From: Actinobacteria bacterium UBA2286
GTDB taxonomy: Bacteria > Actinomycetota > Coriobacteriia > Anaerosomatales > Anaerosomataceae
DNA: 17,190 nt
Direction of reading: 5' to 3'
Assembly (NCBI GenBank): GCA_002345925.1
Contig: DDWM01000027.1
Location: 1 to 17,190 of the forward strand
Of this stretch, positions 13,223 through 17,190 are shown in pieces. Each line of letters begins with the position of its first letter. Positions within the stretch are counted from its first letter, which is position 1. Made by a program: the position numbers and the translations under genes. The notes beneath the pieces were generated by a model. That model ran no database searches. It had not been told where the DNA came from and was given only the letters and a program-made list of their open reading frames with translations.

Positions 13223-14767
13223 ATGAGCATCGATAGAGTTCGGATATTCGACACAACACTTCGCGACGGCGAGCAGTCGCCGGGCGCGAGCATGAACACC
13301 GAGGAGAAGCTGGAGATCGCCCGCCAGCTCGTCCGTCTCGGTGTAGACGTCATAGAGGCCGGGTTCCCGATCTCTAGCCCCGGCGACTTCGAGAGCGTCA
13401 GGCGCATCGGTGCCGAGGTTGGCGATGCCGTAACGGTGTGTGCGCTTTCGCGCGCGATCCCCAAGGACATCGAGGCCGCTGCCGACGCGCTCGCAACAGC
13501 GAAGCGTCCGCGGATCCACACGGGCATCGGCGTCAGTAAGAGCCACCTCGAAGACAAGCTGCGCATCACCGAGGATGAGGCGCTTGAGCGTGCGGTTGCA
13601 GCCGTGAAGCTGGCGCGCACGTTCGTGGAGGACGTGGAGTTCTACGCGGAAGACGCTGGCCGAGCAGAGCCGGCGTATCTGTACCGCGTCATCCAGGCGG
13701 TCATCGCTGCCGGAGCGACCGTCGTGAACATCCCTGACACCACAGGCTATGCGTACCCGGAGGTCTTTGGCACGCTTATCGGCGGGCTCATGGAGAACGT
13801 GTCGGGCATTGAGAAGGCGATAGTGGCGGTTCACTGCCACAACGACCTGGGCATGGCCACCGCTAACGCACTTGCGGGCGTCAAGGCCGGTGCGCGGCAG
13901 GTTGAGTGCACAATCAACGGTATCGGCGAGCGCGCGGGCAACACGGCACTTGAAGAGGTCGTCATGGCGATTAAGCAGCGCCCCGATGTCTTCGGCGTGG
14001 ATACCGGGATCGTGACCAAGGAAATCACCCGGACGTCCAAGCTTGTCTCCAGCATCACGGGTATCCATGTGCAACCCAACAAGGCGATCGTCGGCGCCAA
14101 CGCGTTCGCGCACTCCTCGGGCATCCATCAGGACGGGGTCCTCAAGGAGCGCAGCACTTACGAGATCATCGACCCGGTCGACGTTGGCCTGGGTGGCTCC
14201 AGCATCGTGCTCACCGCGCGCAGCGGACGCCATGCGCTCAAGCATCGCCTGGCCGAACTCACGTATGAGATGCCGGAGGCGGAGTTCGACCGCGTGTACG
14301 CGGCCTTCCTCGAGCTGGCTGACAAGAAGAAAGAAGTCTACGACGAGGATCTAGAGGCGCTCGTCGGCGAGACCGAGCGCACGATCAACGAGGTCTACCA
14401 CCTCGCGCAGATCCACTTCACGAGCGGTGAGCCGGGTATCCCGACCGCCACGGTCGAGCTGGTAACGCAAGAGGGCGAGCACCTCATCGATTCCAGCCAC
14501 GGCACCGGACCGGTAGACGCCGTCTACAAGGCCATCAATCGCATCGTGGACGTGGACAACGATCTCACGGAGTTCAGGGTCGAGGCCGTCACGCGCGGCA
14601 TCGATGCCCTTGGTGAGGTCACTATCCGCATCAAGAGCGCGGACGGCCGCATCTTCACCGGCAGAGGCGCTCATTCGGATATCATTGTCGCCTCAGCCAA
14701 GGCATACACCAACGCCCTTAACCGGCTGCTCGTTTCGCAGAAGACCACGATTACCGAGGAGATCTGA
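13223..14767 (+). CDS. leuA: 2-Isopropylmalate synthase
   Basis: Condenses acetyl-CoA with 2-oxoisovalerate, the first dedicated step of leucine synthesis. The chosen ATG gives 514 residues, the usual length. The DRE-TIM barrel begins with FDTTLRDGEQSPGASMN (catalytic Arg14, Asp15, Glu17). The metal-binding His204 and His206 are in HCHNDLGMATANAL, and NGIGERAGN follows. A linker with SSGIHQDG comes next, and the C-terminal LeuA dimer domain (about 370-510) normally confers leucine inhibition. The frame is open back to 13118, but GGAGGG (13207-13212) lies 10 nt before 13223 and homology begins at MSIDRVRIFD, so the later start was chosen. Motifs favour LeuA over homocitrate or citramalate synthase. 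It is 3 bp upstream of leuC. Confidence 0.95.
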   Translation: MSIDRVRIFDTTLRDGEQSPGASMNTEEKLEIARQLVRLGVDVIEAGFPISSPGDFESVRRIGAEVGDAVTVCALSRAIPKDIEAAADALATAKRPRIHTGIGVSKSHLEDKLRITEDEALERAVAAVKLARTFVEDVEFYAEDAGRAEPAYLYRVIQAVIAAGATVVNIPDTTGYAYPEVFGTLIGGLMENVSGIEKAIVAVHCHNDLGMATANALAGVKAGARQVECTINGIGERAGNTALEEVVMAIKQRPDVFGVDTGIVTKEITRTSKLVSSITGIHVQPNKAIVGANAFAHSSGIHQDGVLKERSTYEIIDPVDVGLGGSSIVLTARSGRHALKHRLAELTYEMPEAEFDRVYAAFLELADKKKEVYDEDLEALVGETERTINEVYHLAQIHFTSGEPGIPTATVELVTQEGEHLIDSSHGTGPVDAVYKAINRIVDVDNDLTEFRVEAVTRGIDALGEVTIRIKSADGRIFTGRGAHSDIIVASAKAYTNALNRLLVSQKTTITEEI

Positions 14768-14770
14768 TCC

Positions 14771-16039
14771 ATGCCACGTCCTATGACCATCACCGAGAAG
14801 ATCCTTGCCGCACACGCCGGGCTGGATGAAGTGACACCCGGACAGCTCATCAACTGTGCGCTTGACCTGGTGCTGTGCAACGACGTCACGGCTCCGATCG
14901 CCATCAAGGAATTCGCGAAAATCGGGGTTGAGAAGGTATTCGACGCCGACAAGATCGCGCTCGTGCCTGATCACTACACTCCCAACAAAGACATCAAGAG
15001 TGCCGAGCAGGCCAAGATGATGCGTGAGTTCGCGCACGGCCAGGGCATCTCGCATTACTACGAGATCGGCTGCATGGGCGTGGAGCATGCGCTTTTGCCC
15101 GAGCAGGGCGTGGTCGGTGCGGGCGACGTCATCATCGGCGCGGACAGTCACACGTGCACGTATGGTGCGCTCGGCGCATTCGCAACGGGTGTGGGCTCGA
15201 CTGACGCGGCCGTGGGCATGGCGACCGGCGAAGCTTGGTTCAAGGTGCCGTCCAGCCTCAAGTTCAACGTCACCGGCAAGCTCGGTCCGTGGGTCAGCGC
15301 CAAGGACATCATCTTGCACATCATCGGAATGATCGGTGTGGACGGCGCGCTCTATCAGGCGATGGAGTTCACGGGCGACACGATCGATTCGCTCAGCATG
15401 GAAGGCCGCATGACGATCTGCAACATGGCTATCGAGGCCGGCGGCAAGGGCGGCATCATGGCCGTAGACGACATCACCCGCGAGTATATGGAAGGCCGTA
15501 CCGAGCGCCCGTGGACCGAGTACTTCTCGGATGCGGATGCCGAGTACGCTCACGTGTACGAGATCGACGCCGCCAGCATCAAGCCCACGGTCTCCTTCCC
15601 TCATCTGCCGAGCAACACCCGCAACGCCGAGGACGCCCGTGACATCTGGGTGGATCAGGTCATCATCGGCTCCTGCACCAACGGGCGCCTGGAGGACCTT
15701 CGCGTGGCTGCCGAGATACTGAAGGGTCGCAAGGTGCACCCGAACGTGCGGCTCATCATCCTGCCCGCGACGCAGAAGATATACCGCGACGCGATGCACG
15801 AGGGGCTATTCGATATCTTCCTGGACGCGAATGCTGCGGTCTCGACTCCGACGTGCGGTCCGTGCCTCGGGGGACACATGGGTATACTCGCAGCAGGAGA
15901 ACGTGCGCTTGCTACCACTAACCGCAACTTCGTCGGTCGTATGGGTGACCCGACGAGCGAGGTCTACCTCGGCTCACCGGCTGTTGCAGCCGCCACGGCG
16001 GTGCTAGGGCATATCGCGCTACCGGAGGATCTGGAGTAA
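14771..16039 (+). CDS. leuC: 3-Isopropylmalate dehydratase large subunit (two-subunit, archaeal-type length)
   Basis: The catalytic large subunit of isopropylmalate isomerase, an aconitase-family [4Fe-4S] enzyme that converts 2- to 3-isopropylmalate. The 422 residues match the shorter LeuC/homoaconitase group rather than the 460-470-residue E. coli type. Cluster ligands are Cys302 (GSCTNGRLEDL), Cys362 and Cys365 (CGPCLGGHMG). GADSHTCTYGALGAFATGVGS is also visible as the family's substrate-binding region. A GAGGAG site overlaps the leuA stop, with a 9-nt spacing to the ATG. The enzyme needs a small subunit (LeuD), normally encoded directly downstream, but none is here. Homoaconitase-like activity is possible from sequence type, but the leuA neighbour points to leucine synthesis. 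Confidence 0.94.
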   Translation: MPRPMTITEKILAAHAGLDEVTPGQLINCALDLVLCNDVTAPIAIKEFAKIGVEKVFDADKIALVPDHYTPNKDIKSAEQAKMMREFAHGQGISHYYEIGCMGVEHALLPEQGVVGAGDVIIGADSHTCTYGALGAFATGVGSTDAAVGMATGEAWFKVPSSLKFNVTGKLGPWVSAKDIILHIIGMIGVDGALYQAMEFTGDTIDSLSMEGRMTICNMAIEAGGKGGIMAVDDITREYMEGRTERPWTEYFSDADAEYAHVYEIDAASIKPTVSFPHLPSNTRNAEDARDIWVDQVIIGSCTNGRLEDLRVAAEILKGRKVHPNVRLIILPATQKIYRDAMHEGLFDIFLDANAAVSTPTCGPCLGGHMGILAAGERALATTNRNFVGRMGDPTSEVYLGSPAVAAATAVLGHIALPEDLE

Positions 16040-16118
16040 GATGCCCTAGGGGAAATACACTTAGATTCAGCCGCAGCTGTGCTTGGCTGTTGGGTCGGCG
16101 AGGGATGGGATCGACATC

Positions 16119-17190
16119 ATGCGTATATCACGCAGCTTTTCATCTGGTTGCTTTCGATCGCAATTCTATCTCGCAGGTGTTGTCGTGCTGCTTGCTGGCG
16201 TGATGCTTCTTCCGGCTACGGCTCTCGGAGAAGTGGTCTATACCTCCGATGAGTGTGTTTCGTGTCATCAGCAGGCTCGTTCAGCGCACCCCGCAGGCAG
16301 CGATGATGCCGATTGTTTCACCTGCCACCCGTGGGAGGATTCTGCCGTGCCAGGCCCATTCCCGATGCCTCACGATGGTGACGGCGGCCCGCATGATGGA
16401 GATTGGGCGAGCGGCTCGACCGAGTGCCATGAATGCCATGACGGAGCATATCCGTTCTCACATGCGCCCTACGGGTTTACGAGTATCACGATCTTCGACA
16501 GCGTTGACTGCAACTCCTGTCACTCAAGTGGCATGTCCGGCGTATTTTTCGCTGGCGCCTCGCACAGTGTTGCGCGAATGTCCTGGGGCCTGATGGACTA
16601 TTACAGCTGGGGCGCTGTAGGCCAAGATGGTGCCGTGCTCGGTTCGGTCGGTGCCAACCCGACGAATCCGGGCGTTCATGCCAACTATCAAACCACCACC
16701 GCCAAGTGTGGCATCTGCCACTCGGTTCACCGTGCAAAGGCGAATGGCGTCAAGCTTCTCGACGCAACGGTTGCGACCTGCGGCGGCTGCCACGCAGCCG
16801 GTACGGGTACCGTCACTTCCAAGCTCGTCAGCTGGCAGTCCGGTGGCCCTCACGGCTCCGGTAACCTCACAAGCTGCCTGAACCGATCGTGTCACACCTC
16901 GAGCCCGCATGGCGCTGATGCCTCGCAGTACAAGATCGTTGCGGCTAAGTTGCTCAGCTCGAGGGCTGACACCGGTCTTGCGGCTGCGGCATCTATATCT
17001 GCTTCATCCGGTATCACTGTCGCCGACCTCAATGCAGAAGTTGCGTCGACGTGGACCGAGGCGACTCGCTCTGCCGTCCGCTCCGGATACACATGTAACC
17101 AGGCAGATTGCCACGTTCAGACCGTGCTCGCCGTGGTCAAGAAGGGCTACTCAGAGGTCCGCGAGGGCGTCTACAACTCGGGCAACATGT
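16119..17190 (+). CDS. Secreted multiheme c-type cytochrome, N-terminal part
   Basis: The frame is open from the ATG to the right edge, so the gene is incomplete at its 3' end. The first 357 residues include a signal peptide whose hydrophobic core is YLAGVVVLLAGVMLLPATA, with cleavage likely near residue 37 (ALGE). Eight haem motifs follow: CVSCH, CFTCH, CHECH, CNSCH, CGICH and CGGCH, plus two CX4CH (CLNRSCH, CNQADCH). Spacing between motifs is wider than in the 22-haem protein, with aromatic and Gly/Asp-rich stretches, so it is a different type of cytochrome. A purine-rich AGGGATGGGA precedes the start. It begins 79 bp after leuC; that gap holds a short inverted repeat (CAGCC/GGCTG) but no recognisable promoter or terminator. 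The likely role is extracytoplasmic electron transfer; partner unknown. Confidence 0.9.
   Translation, partial: MRISRSFSSGCFRSQFYLAGVVVLLAGVMLLPATALGEVVYTSDECVSCHQQARSAHPAGSDDADCFTCHPWEDSAVPGPFPMPHDGDGGPHDGDWASGSTECHECHDGAYPFSHAPYGFTSITIFDSVDCNSCHSSGMSGVFFAGASHSVARMSWGLMDYYSWGAVGQDGAVLGSVGANPTNPGVHANYQTTTAKCGICHSVHRAKANGVKLLDATVATCGGCHAAGTGTVTSKLVSWQSGGPHGSGNLTSCLNRSCHTSSPHGADASQYKIVAAKLLSSRADTGLAAAASISASSGITVADLNAEVASTWTEATRSAVRSGYTCNQADCHVQTVLAVVKKGYSEVREGVYNSGNM

Noticed and set aside
1..17190. tRNA or rRNA genes, CRISPR arrays, insertion sequences, integrases
   Set aside because: No cloverleaf with CCA-type acceptor, regularly spaced repeats, transposase-like proteins or terminal inverted repeats were seen on either strand by eye.

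Overview
The window looks like chromosomal DNA of a high-GC anaerobe that carries multiheme c-type cytochromes. A deep-branching Actinomycetota of the Coriobacteriia type would fit. This rests on GC-rich codon use, Gram-positive-style strong AGGAGG ribosome sites, a T-box leader, a long SerA with its extra regulatory domains, an E. coli-like oxygen-sensitive type of dihydroxyacid dehydratase, and two secreted multiheme cytochromes. The taxon is an inference; no rRNA or other marker is present.

Left part (1-2698): the 3' end of an isocitrate/isopropylmalate dehydrogenase gene is followed 18 bp later by a membrane-anchored TolB-like propeller protein. A histone-deacetylase/AcuC-family enzyme runs convergently, and its stop codon overlaps the propeller gene's stop inside one CTAG.

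First cytochrome region (2699-4883): a good promoter (TTGACT-17-AATAAT) has a perfect palindrome over its -10 box. It drives a 5' leader of about 215 nt that can form a bulged helix, an H-type pseudoknot and a terminator-like hairpin before the start codon. The gene encodes a secreted 600-residue protein with 22 haem-binding motifs. A 12-bp hairpin follows its stop codon.

Biosynthetic operon (about 4869-16039): a promoter overlaps that hairpin and leads into a T-box leader whose specifier reads CUC (Leu). Then come ilvD, ilvB, ilvN, ilvC, a class V aminotransferase, serA, leuA and leuC, all on the + strand and mostly tightly packed. Together they make the 2-oxo acids of valine and isoleucine, carry out the first steps of leucine synthesis, and begin serine synthesis. 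The operon contains no leuD: leuC is followed at once by another cytochrome gene. Two gaps inside the operon (10272-10370 and 13103-13222) contain strong RNA hairpins, and the first offers mutually exclusive pairings.

Right edge (16119-17190): the 5' part of a second secreted multiheme cytochrome, with 8 haem motifs before the window ends.

The most promising candidates for something undescribed are the structured leader of the 22-haem cytochrome, the shortened Stem I of the leucine T-box, and the switch-like ilvC-aminotransferase spacer. No tRNA, rRNA, CRISPR array or mobile element was seen.
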